From Winogradskyella vincentii (GTDB lineage: Bacteria > Bacteroidota > Bacteroidia > Flavobacteriales > Flavobacteriaceae): a stretch of DNA of 64,000 nt. The stretch spans positions 434,001 to 498,000 of the forward strand of contig NZ_JAIUJS010000002.1 of assembly GCF_020166345.1 (NCBI RefSeq), read 5' to 3'. The notes beneath the pieces were generated by a model that was not told the origin of the DNA, made no database searches, and worked only from the letters and a program-made list of their open reading frames with translations. Positions 54,766 through 61,875 of this stretch are shown piece after piece (position 1 is the stretch's first letter; every line of letters starts with the position of its first letter). Made by a program: the position numbers and the translations under genes.

Positions 54766-57033
54766 TTAAAACATAAAGTTTACTGATACATACGCATTTC
54801 TGCCAGGTGCATAAATTGCGAGATTTTCACCTCTAACAGATCTGCTTAAATGTTCATAGTAGTATTCATCAAATAGATTATTAATTCCGCCCGTTAGTTT
54901 GCCAGATTTTGAAAATTGATAGGCAACTCTAAAATCTAACTTTGAAAACGCAGGTGTCTCCGTTTCACCAAATTCTGATGAAATACGAGATTGCTCTAAA
55001 ACGTATCTAAAAGTTAGTTCAGGGAATAATTTTCCTTTGAGGTAATTTCCCGATAGCGTATATCTAAAATCTAAAGGTGCAATTTCAGGTAAGGGCTCAT
55101 CGCGCTCTAGGTCTTCAGCATAGGTGTAGGCTATTCCTGCTTGGTGTTCAAGATTTTCAAGTATTTCTTGTTGCCAATTAATTTCAAAACCTGTTTTAAA
55201 GGCATCTTTTATATTAGTAAATCGTCTCACACCAGGACTCATAGGTAATCTTGGTGTAAGATTTGGGTCAATGTAAGATGAAATAAAATCCTGAAGGTAT
55301 CCTGCAAACAAATCTACATTTACAATTGTAGTTTTATCTTGCCAATTGAATGTAATATCTATCTGATTATTTATCTCTGGATTTAGTTGTGGATTACCAA
55401 CTAGTTCATATGGATCTTGTCCGACTGGAAAATAATTTATATACCTTTCTGTAAGACCTCCACTGCGTTGTGCTCTTGCAACCCATAGTCCTAACGAAGC
55501 ATTTGTACCTAATTTTCTTGTTAAGCCAAAACTAAAGCTAGGGTTAAATTGTGTAATATTGGTAGCGTCATTAACCTCTTCAAATTCTTCGGCAAGATTA
55601 TTTATTTCTCCACTGTTAAATTCTAATCTAGAAGATAATACGGCCTTTGTTTTATTGATGTTGAACTGATATTCTGCAAAAAGACTTGTTTTTGTAATAT
55701 TACTATTTAACCACACATTATCACTAATAGTGTTTCCAGCATTTGGACCCATAAGAAACTCTCGATCTCTAGTTCCGTCTGCACCTTCTTTTCTAAAATC
55801 TGCTCCAGCAAATAGTTTTGAATTGTCAAAATACCAAATACCTTCAGATCTCCCTCCAAAGTTATAAGTTGTTGCATTTGTTTGAGCGTTAAGCATTCTA
55901 GGATCTAGTGGTTTCATTAAATTATCCATTAAATGATCAACAAAGGATGCAAAAGCGGTGGTATTCAAAGAGCTTAAATGTTTTTTATTAAAAGATACAT
56001 CATGTCTTAAATTAAATAGCCACGTATCATCCTTTCTTAAATCCATTGGTAAGGCTGCAAAATCAGCATCTCTAGCAATATTATAAACAGCTGATAATCT
56101 TAGTTGCTGAGTTTCGTTTAATTTAATTCCTAAATTAGTTCCGAAACTTCCTCGATTAAAACCTGCGACAACCTCATCATCGTTGCCTGTTGTGTAATTC
56201 TCACCTTGAGACCAAGAACTAAAAAATGTGACATCATGTGTTTTGCCACTAAGGCCAACAAGCCCTTCATTTCTTAAGATATTTCCATTTCCGTCATAAC
56301 CACTAGACACTCTTCCATAGATGTCATTTTTTTCTGTGAAATTTAATGGTTCAGGAATAAAATTTATTGTAGCGCCAAATCCAGTGCCATATCTTAGAAC
56401 ATATGGTCCTTTGAGAATTTCTATGCGATTTAACATATTTGGAGCCATTTGACTTGTCGGTGGATCCATTCGGTTAGGACAGGCCGCAGTTGCACTTTGA
56501 GCACCATTTAGTACTACATTAAGCTGATCATATTTATAGCCTCTAAAAACAGGGTCAAATCCATAAGCACCTCCTTTTACGATACTATTTATTGATGGAT
56601 TTTTGTTGAGTATAGCAGCGGCATCATGTGCTAGTTGATCCCTGTATTCTAATTCTACATCCTCACTTGGGTTTTTCTTAGATCTTAAAGAAATTACAGT
56701 AACTGGTTGAAGATTTATAGATACAGGCGCCTTGTAAATTGTTTTTTCAGATTTTAGATTAAGTACTTCGGCATCATCCAACGACCATTCACTATAGTTG
56801 ATATGAGACAGGTATAAGGTTTGCCCTTTTTCATAATTAAAACTGAAATTACCTTTGTTGTCAGTTATACCATTCTGGTTACTATATTTAAAAGTTGCAC
56901 CTACAATTGGCGATGAATTTGTAATGTCAAGAAGTTGTACATCTATTTTATTTTGTGCATAAGTTGCAATAGATAAAAATACAAGCATAAGGGTCATGAC
57001 AGCCCTATTAAGTAATGTGTTTTGTAAATACAT
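54766..57033 (-). CDS. TonB-dependent receptor, OprC/NosA-like copper importer
   Basis: An outer-membrane TonB-dependent receptor of 755 residues. After a signal peptide (to about 26) comes a carboxypeptidase-regulatory-like domain (about 28-110), then a plug domain (about 125-230) and a 22-strand barrel ending on an aromatic strand (NAYVSVNFMF). The plug contains C185-P-N-R-M189 (ACPNRMDPPTS), and the barrel contains H367-L-M369 (FVDHLMDN). This is the CxxxM...HxM copper-binding set described for OprC of Pseudomonas aeruginosa, a relative of NosA needed for NosZ copper in P. stutzeri. Location behind nosY supports the same role. It is the last gene of the presumed operon. Confidence 0.9.
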   Translation of the reverse strand: MYLQNTLLNRAVMTLMLVFLSIATYAQNKIDVQLLDITNSSPIVGATFKYSNQNGITDNKGNFSFNYEKGQTLYLSHINYSEWSLDDAEVLNLKSEKTIYKAPVSINLQPVTVISLRSKKNPSEDVELEYRDQLAHDAAAILNKNPSINSIVKGGAYGFDPVFRGYKYDQLNVVLNGAQSATAACPNRMDPPTSQMAPNMLNRIEILKGPYVLRYGTGFGATINFIPEPLNFTEKNDIYGRVSSGYDGNGNILRNEGLVGLSGKTHDVTFFSSWSQGENYTTGNDDEVVAGFNRGSFGTNLGIKLNETQQLRLSAVYNIARDADFAALPMDLRKDDTWLFNLRHDVSFNKKHLSSLNTTAFASFVDHLMDNLMKPLDPRMLNAQTNATTYNFGGRSEGIWYFDNSKLFAGADFRKEGADGTRDREFLMGPNAGNTISDNVWLNSNITKTSLFAEYQFNINKTKAVLSSRLEFNSGEINNLAEEFEEVNDATNITQFNPSFSFGLTRKLGTNASLGLWVARAQRSGGLTERYINYFPVGQDPYELVGNPQLNPEINNQIDITFNWQDKTTIVNVDLFAGYLQDFISSYIDPNLTPRLPMSPGVRRFTNIKDAFKTGFEINWQQEILENLEHQAGIAYTYAEDLERDEPLPEIAPLDFRYTLSGNYLKGKLFPELTFRYVLEQSRISSEFGETETPAFSKLDFRVAYQFSKSGKLTGGINNLFDEYYYEHLSRSVRGENLAIYAPGRNAYVSVNFMF

Positions 57034-57114
57034 AACTACTTTTTTGTTGATTTATGTCATAAGTGAAAGCTCCGAATTGAATTAAAATTTCTATTCGGTT
57101 ATTAAAAAGATATG

Positions 57115-57513
57115 TTATGCAAATGCCTTAGGAGGATGTAAAATTTTACGAATAATTTCAAGTGGTATTACGTCTTGATGATGAATGAATTTATTCTTTG
57201 TGTAATCAATGAAGTAATTTTTTGAAATTATGGAAGATTCTTTTTTGGTAAGAATAAAATATGATAATTCTATTCTGTTTTTAATTTGTAAAGGTTGGTT
57301 TTCCCCTTGGTTATTTGCTTCTTTTAATTGTTTGTTTAATTGGCATTTACCGTTACAACCTTTTTGTTCTTCTTTTTGAATACAAAGAGTTTTGGCAATT
57401 AAGTCTTGATTGATCACAAAATCAGTAACAACAACAATAGTATTGATGTTATTGGCCATTAAAACTAAAGTTAATATTAGCGCTGTGGCTTTATGAATAA
57501 ACCGGATTAGCAT
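57115..57513 (-). CDS. Small CNGKC-motif membrane protein of the copper module
   Basis: A 132-residue protein with one N-terminal hydrophobic helix (about 10-33). A periplasmic segment follows with three cysteines, C44 and the pair in CNGKC (C53, C57), leading into LNKQLKEA. It ends on HPPKAFA, with a His pair (H111, H112) shortly before. The family appears to recur beside Bacteroidota TonB receptors, but no function has been assigned to my knowledge. The Cys/His layout could hold Cu(I) or form a disulphide. It lies 81 bp before the TonB receptor and just after an FNR-like dyad. Confidence 0.75.
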   Translation of the reverse strand: MLIRFIHKATALILTLVLMANNINTIVVVTDFVINQDLIAKTLCIQKEEQKGCNGKCQLNKQLKEANNQGENQPLQIKNRIELSYFILTKKESSIISKNYFIDYTKNKFIHHQDVIPLEIIRKILHPPKAFA

Positions 57514-57547
57514 GGCGCTAATTTCGGACTAAATTGTCTTAAATAAC

Positions 57548-57561
57548 CTGATATTTATCAG
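57548..57561. promoter_or_regulatory. FNR/CRP-like dyad upstream of the CNGKC gene
   Basis: CTGATA-TT-TATCAG is a perfect palindrome containing TGAT-N4-ATCA, the core of FNR/CRP-family sites. It lies 35 bp before the CNGKC ATG, in the 53-bp gap after the lipoprotein gene. Such a site would allow anaerobic or nitrogen-oxide control of the copper genes, but an 8-bp core can also arise by chance in AT-rich DNA. Confidence 0.4.
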
Positions 57562-57566
57562 TTGAT

Positions 57567-57986
57567 TTAAGTTTTGAAGTAATTAAAATAAGTTGATACT
57601 AGTGACTTCAGGTGGTTGATTTTAGAATTAAGATTATCAGTGTTTTCAGTATCCTTTATTTCGGATATTTTTTCTAGAATAGGGACTAATACAATATGTA
57701 ATTGATCATGTGCTATGCCTTTCATATCACAACTCTTAATAATATAGCTGGTTTCATTAGAAAGTGCATTACCTAATACTTTACCATCAAGTTTTGGGAT
57801 ATTGTTAAGTATAGAATCTATCCGAGTCATACCTACATGTGTCTCTTCATTTGCAACCCATTTTTCGTTGTTGTTGAGTGTTAATCCTTCTAATTTTATT
57901 GGTTGCGAATCAGCACTTTTACTTTCGTTTATACAACCAAGAGCAAAGATGAGAAAAAGGGCAAATAATAAATGTTTTGAATTCAT
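57567..57986 (-). CDS. Putative metal-binding lipoprotein next to nosY
   Basis: A 139-residue lipoprotein (lipobox FALGC, Cys18). The mature part is helical and shows possible metal ligands in two places: KWVANEETHVGM (H50, M53) and SCDMKGIAHDQLH (C86, M88, H93, H97). I recall the motif pattern (K-W...H..M, then C.M.G.AHD.LH) from other flavobacterial lipoproteins of unknown function. Position 30 bp after nosY suggests a periplasmic copper carrier or sensor; this is inference. No enzymatic motif is visible. Confidence 0.75.
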   Translation of the reverse strand: MNSKHLLFALFLIFALGCINESKSADSQPIKLEGLTLNNNEKWVANEETHVGMTRIDSILNNIPKLDGKVLGNALSNETSYIIKSCDMKGIAHDQLHIVLVPILEKISEIKDTENTDNLNSKINHLKSLVSTYFNYFKT

Positions 57987-58016
57987 AATATAGTATAGTT
58001 TAAAGCTAATAATTAA

Positions 58017-58808
58017 TTAAAAATCCTTTTTCCTAGACTTAAATACTATTCTAAAAACTGGCAATATTACCCAAACCAATAACATTACAAATGAAATAAT
58101 GAGCCCGAAACTTGTACCAAAGAACTGTTTAAAAACGGCTCCGGTATATCCTAATAAGGCAGATATATCTAGCTTTAATAGTATAAGTGTTCTTGATAAA
58201 TCAATTGGGTTGAGCATAGTGCCAATGAGTGACACCTTATCTAAAGGATAATCTTCAAAAATTATAAGTGACATTAAAAAAAGGCCATCATAGATAATGG
58301 CTAGAAATAACCACATGAGGATAGCATAACCAAAACCTTTAATTTTATTTTCATGGGATAGTGCTATATTAAATGCCAATGCACTAAAAATAAAGGTTAA
58401 GAATACACCAACTATTAACAATAATGAGAAGTCCCAAATAGCACTAGACTTAAATAATCCATATGCAATAAATGGTAGGCCTAAACCGATAATTAAACTC
58501 ATGGATAAGGAAATTGCAACTCCTAGATATTGCCCTAGAAATATTGAGGAACGTTTTAAGGGTTGTGCTAACAAAAGCTCCGTAAACTCTTTGGAATTAT
58601 AATAGTACATAACCCCAAATATGGTGCCTATTAATGGTACTAAAACGATAATAACATTCATTAAGGTTATGACGGCTTTTGATAAGTCGTTATTAAGAAA
58701 TAGAAGTACTATACCTAAGAGTAAATAGAAGCCTAAGTATACATAGCTCCAGCTACTGCGCATTAAGTCGTAAAAACTATATTTTAAAATTTTAAGCATG
58801 GTTTTCAA
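58017..58808 (-). CDS. nosY: NosY-type ABC transporter permease
   Basis: Membrane subunit of the NosFY ABC transporter, needed with NosD to build the copper-sulfide CuZ centre of NosZ. The 263 residues show about six hydrophobic helices and the ABC-2-type segment YYNSKEFTELLLAQPLKRSSIFLGQYLG. Its start overlaps the end of nosF by 17 bp. The assignment rests on this nos context. Confidence 0.9.
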   Translation of the reverse strand: MKTMLKILKYSFYDLMRSSWSYVYLGFYLLLGIVLLFLNNDLSKAVITLMNVIIVLVPLIGTIFGVMYYYNSKEFTELLLAQPLKRSSIFLGQYLGVAISLSMSLIIGLGLPFIAYGLFKSSAIWDFSLLLIVGVFLTFIFSALAFNIALSHENKIKGFGYAILMWLFLAIIYDGLFLMSLIIFEDYPLDKVSLIGTMLNPIDLSRTLILLKLDISALLGYTGAVFKQFFGTSFGLIISFVMLLVWVILPVFRIVFKSRKKDF

Positions 58809-59499
58809 TTAATATGTTAGCAATGGCATGCTCAAAATCTTTTTCTTTTGTTTTTTCTTGGAGAGCTTTGATGCTTCCTCTGAAATAAATTTTCCCTTCT
58901 AGTATAAATACAATTTCATCCGCCACTTCTTCAACAAAACTCATAATATGAGAAGTTATTAAAATGGCTTTTCCTTTTTGTTTTTCGGTAGCAATAAGTT
59001 CCTTTAAGCGTATTAATGAGATCGGGTCTAAACCTGTTGTAGGCTCATCTAAAATTATAATTGGACTGTCAAACATAAAGGTGAGAACTATATTTACTTT
59101 TTGTTTAGTGCCACCTGATAATGTTCCTAGTTTTTTGTTTAAAAATGGTTCAAGTTTAAAGGTTTCAATTAGCATTTGATCTTTATCCGTTGCACCCCTT
59201 AGATCCTTAATCATTTTTATTAACTCAATAACTTTTAGGTTGCTTGGGAAATTAGCAATTTGAGGCATGTAATCTATTTTATGCCTGTAATCGGAGCTCT
59301 TTTTTATGTCAGAATCAAATACTTTGATGCTTCCTTTGTTAGGGATTACCATACCTAAGATGGATTTGATAATTGTGGTCTTACCAGAGCCGTTTGGCCC
59401 TAGTACGGCGAATATCCCACCTTTATTAATATTGAGGTCTACACCATTTAGAACATTGTTTTTGCTAAACGACTTATGTAAATCTTTAATCTCTACCAT
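58792..59499 (-). CDS. nosF: NosF-type ABC transporter ATPase
   Basis: ATPase of the NosDFY complex, 235 residues. Walker A is GPNGSGKTT (34-42), the signature is LSGGTKQK, and Walker B is IIILDEPTTGLDP, followed by the switch His in LITSH. The substrate is thought to be a sulfur species for CuZ assembly. It overlaps nosD by 7 bp and nosY by 17 bp. Confidence 0.95.
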   Translation of the reverse strand: MVEIKDLHKSFSKNNVLNGVDLNINKGGIFAVLGPNGSGKTTIIKSILGMVIPNKGSIKVFDSDIKKSSDYRHKIDYMPQIANFPSNLKVIELIKMIKDLRGATDKDQMLIETFKLEPFLNKKLGTLSGGTKQKVNIVLTFMFDSPIIILDEPTTGLDPISLIRLKELIATEKQKGKAILITSHIMSFVEEVADEIVFILEGKIYFRGSIKALQEKTKEKDFEHAIANILIENHA

Positions 59500-60734
59500 T
59501 CTACTTGGGTCATTAACGGTTGGTTGTCTATAAGGTTTTCTGGTGTAAAGACAGGGGAAACTTTTTCAGAAAAATCAATAATGTCTATAAATAAACTCCT
59601 TAATAGAACAATACTTTCAGGTGTGCGATTTACCAAGTATGAAAACAATTTCACGGGTCTATATGGTGTGTCGCCAATATTATCTTTGTTCAAATCATAA
59701 CCTGTATAGTTGCTCCAATAATTATTTTCAAATTTGTTGCTATTTAATTTACCAGAATATGATAAATCGAAGGAATTGTAAAGAAAGTTATTTCTGGAGT
59801 ATATATTATCATAACATGCACCATGAACTTTTATGGCATATCCATTGTTTTTAAAGGTATTTTCAAAATAAGTGATACGGTTTGTGCCGTCTGCATTAAT
59901 TCCTATCGTATTATCTTCAAAAACGTTGTGCTTTAATTCGGCATCGTTGATTTCTTTGAGAAGAATCCCATATGAAGCAGTTCCCCAGTTTCTCTTAAAT
60001 GTATTATTAAACATCTTGATACGTTTAGAAAACATTACGGCTACACCAGCACCATTAGCCTCAAAAATGTTCTTCTCATAAGTATTGTCATTAGAAAACA
60101 TAAAATGTAGACCATAGCGCATGTTTTCTGTAGAGTAGTTGTTGGCTATATAACTACTATTACCAAATTCTAAATAGATACCATCACGCATTCTGCGAAC
60201 ATCATTGTTAGTGATTTTTACATTTTCGCAGTGCCATAAATGAATGGCATTACCCGAATCTGCTTCAGCTTTTCCTTGACCAGAAATAATATTGTTTTTA
60301 ACTATTCCATCTTTAGATTTTTGAATTAAAAACCCAAAAAAGGCATTATCTACTGTGATATTTTCGATAACAAAGTCGTAAGATTTAAACAACAAAATAC
60401 CAGCATATTCTTTAGTGTAACTTATTTTGATATTCTTAATTGTAAGATTTTTTATTACGATGTCAGTAGCTTCTACAGAAAAGCCATAGCCATTGTTTTC
60501 AGTATCGATTATCGTTCCATTTTCACCAGAAATATGAAGTGATTTTTTATATATGACAATGTTAGACTCATTGTAAATACCTGCTTTAATAAAAATCTTA
60601 TCTCCACTTTCAGAGCTATCTACTGCAGTTTGAATAGAGTTAAAATCACAACCTGCTTCACATACTGTTTTGGTTTCTGCAGTTGCGAAGTAGGTAGTGA
60701 TGATAAATATTATAATACTAAAACGTATTTTCAT
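59493..60734 (-). CDS. nosD: Nitrous oxide reductase maturation protein NosD
   Basis: Periplasmic right-handed beta-helix protein of 413 residues, the partner of the NosFY transporter in CuZ assembly. A signal peptide ends near residue 18 (FATAE). The following PbH1-type repeats are clear (repeated N..I..N/D..I pattern, for example IVIKNLTIKNIKI and VKITNNDVRRMRDGIYLEFGNSSYIANNY). The C-terminal GYDLNKDNIGDTPYRP segment is typical of NosD. It lies 9 bp after nosL and overlaps nosF. Confidence 0.95.
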   Translation of the reverse strand: MKIRFSIIIFIITTYFATAETKTVCEAGCDFNSIQTAVDSSESGDKIFIKAGIYNESNIVIYKKSLHISGENGTIIDTENNGYGFSVEATDIVIKNLTIKNIKISYTKEYAGILLFKSYDFVIENITVDNAFFGFLIQKSKDGIVKNNIISGQGKAEADSGNAIHLWHCENVKITNNDVRRMRDGIYLEFGNSSYIANNYSTENMRYGLHFMFSNDNTYEKNIFEANGAGVAVMFSKRIKMFNNTFKRNWGTASYGILLKEINDAELKHNVFEDNTIGINADGTNRITYFENTFKNNGYAIKVHGACYDNIYSRNNFLYNSFDLSYSGKLNSNKFENNYWSNYTGYDLNKDNIGDTPYRPVKLFSYLVNRTPESIVLLRSLFIDIIDFSEKVSPVFTPENLIDNQPLMTQVEW

Positions 60735-60743
60735 GGTACTCCG

Positions 60744-61172
60744 CTAATTGAGTTTTTTAAAAATACCATCCCAGTCGTAGAATTCAGCGGATGAACTATT
60801 TATTAGCTCCTTAACGTTACTTTTTGTTGCAAAACCAGTCAAGTTTGCACCCATAGGACTTGAAATTTCCTCACATATAACATAGTTAGCTGTTTTGGCA
60901 TTTGTCATAGTACCAGGAGCATTATAATCTGTAATTAGGAGATTGCTTTTGGATATTAAATTTTGCTTGTCGTCTAAAAAACGAATCATACATTCAATAG
61001 CGTCAAACTTGTACTGTTTACCTTTATCCGTCACCATTTGAGCAGCATGTGTTTTAGTAACAATTGTCATTTGGCAGTAATTACACATATCACTACCGTA
61101 ATTTATAGGTTGTGGATTAGTACTACAACTGAGAATTACAAGAAATAATATAATAAGCCACAAACGCTTCAT
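60744..61172 (-). CDS. nosL: NosL copper chaperone lipoprotein
   Basis: An outer-membrane/periplasmic lipoprotein of 142 residues (lipobox VILSC, Cys16) that delivers Cu(I) to NosZ. The copper-site region is SDMCNYCQMTI with M29, C30, C33 and M35, matching the NosL Cys/Met motif. The typical FDAIECMIRFL segment follows. It overlaps the preceding NosB-like gene by 4 bp (ATGA). Confidence 0.93.
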   Translation of the reverse strand: MKRLWLIILFLVILSCSTNPQPINYGSDMCNYCQMTIVTKTHAAQMVTDKGKQYKFDAIECMIRFLDDKQNLISKSNLLITDYNAPGTMTNAKTANYVICEEISSPMGANLTGFATKSNVKELINSSSAEFYDWDGIFKKLN

Positions 61173-61786
61173 GCCTGATTAGTTTTTCTTTTTTTATTGC
61201 CTACAATATAAGCTATAAATGTTAAGAACATACCAAATCCCATCATATAGGCACCTGTATGTGGATACGAGTGGGCGACAAAATTTAAGATGTGCTTAGT
61301 GCCAAACAATGGTGGTTTATAACTCAAAGGATTACCATCTGCGTCAGTCATTTTCATTATCGCTTTAGGATCGAGGTTTGTACCATAATCTACCATCCAG
61401 GCATTAAAATCGTACATACCTAAAATACCTAAAACACACATTATTATTAACCAAGTTAAAAACCAGTTTGGTGATATACCTTTGAACAAACCTAATAAGC
61501 CAATAAAAATTCCTAAGAGCGCCATTCCTCCAACTACTTTTGGAAATACGCTAAACTCCCACATTTCTTCTGGTTTTGGTAATTTCCGCATACCAATGTA
61601 ATGGTTAAGTCCATCGATATTTTGTAAATCGTGTTTTTCTTTTCCTTGAAGACCATCAAGATGGATATTCATTCCTATACCACTTGGATATTGAGGTGCT
61701 TCAAGACTAATACTCCATAATGGGAATATAAATAAACCCAATAGAAGTGCTGAGCCAACAATCATAATAATACTTGCTGATTTCAT
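61169..61786 (-). CDS. NosB-like nos-cluster membrane protein
   Basis: A 205-residue protein with about four hydrophobic helices (near 5-27, 82-101, 108-125 and 178-198). It also has a Met/His-rich periplasmic region (GIGMNIHLDGLQGKEKHDLQ and HYIGMRKL). It sits between nosZ and nosL, the position of the polytopic NosB protein found only in clade II nos clusters, whose function is unknown. Similarity at sequence level cannot be judged here. The Met/His content fits a role near copper. It is coupled to nosL by a 4-bp overlap. Confidence 0.8.
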   Translation of the reverse strand: MKSASIIMIVGSALLLGLFIFPLWSISLEAPQYPSGIGMNIHLDGLQGKEKHDLQNIDGLNHYIGMRKLPKPEEMWEFSVFPKVVGGMALLGIFIGLLGLFKGISPNWFLTWLIIMCVLGILGMYDFNAWMVDYGTNLDPKAIMKMTDADGNPLSYKPPLFGTKHILNFVAHSYPHTGAYMMGFGMFLTFIAYIVGNKKRKTNQA

Positions 61787-61875
61787 TTTATTGTATTTTA
61801 AAAGATAAAAAGGGCGAGCTTGTCACTCGCCCTATGAGTTAAATAACATCTAAACACTAAAACTATTTAACCCTT

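Noticed and set aside
57047-57060. Second FNR-like site before the TonB receptor
   Set aside because: Only one half-site matches fully and it lies 13 bp from the ATG, too close for an activator site.
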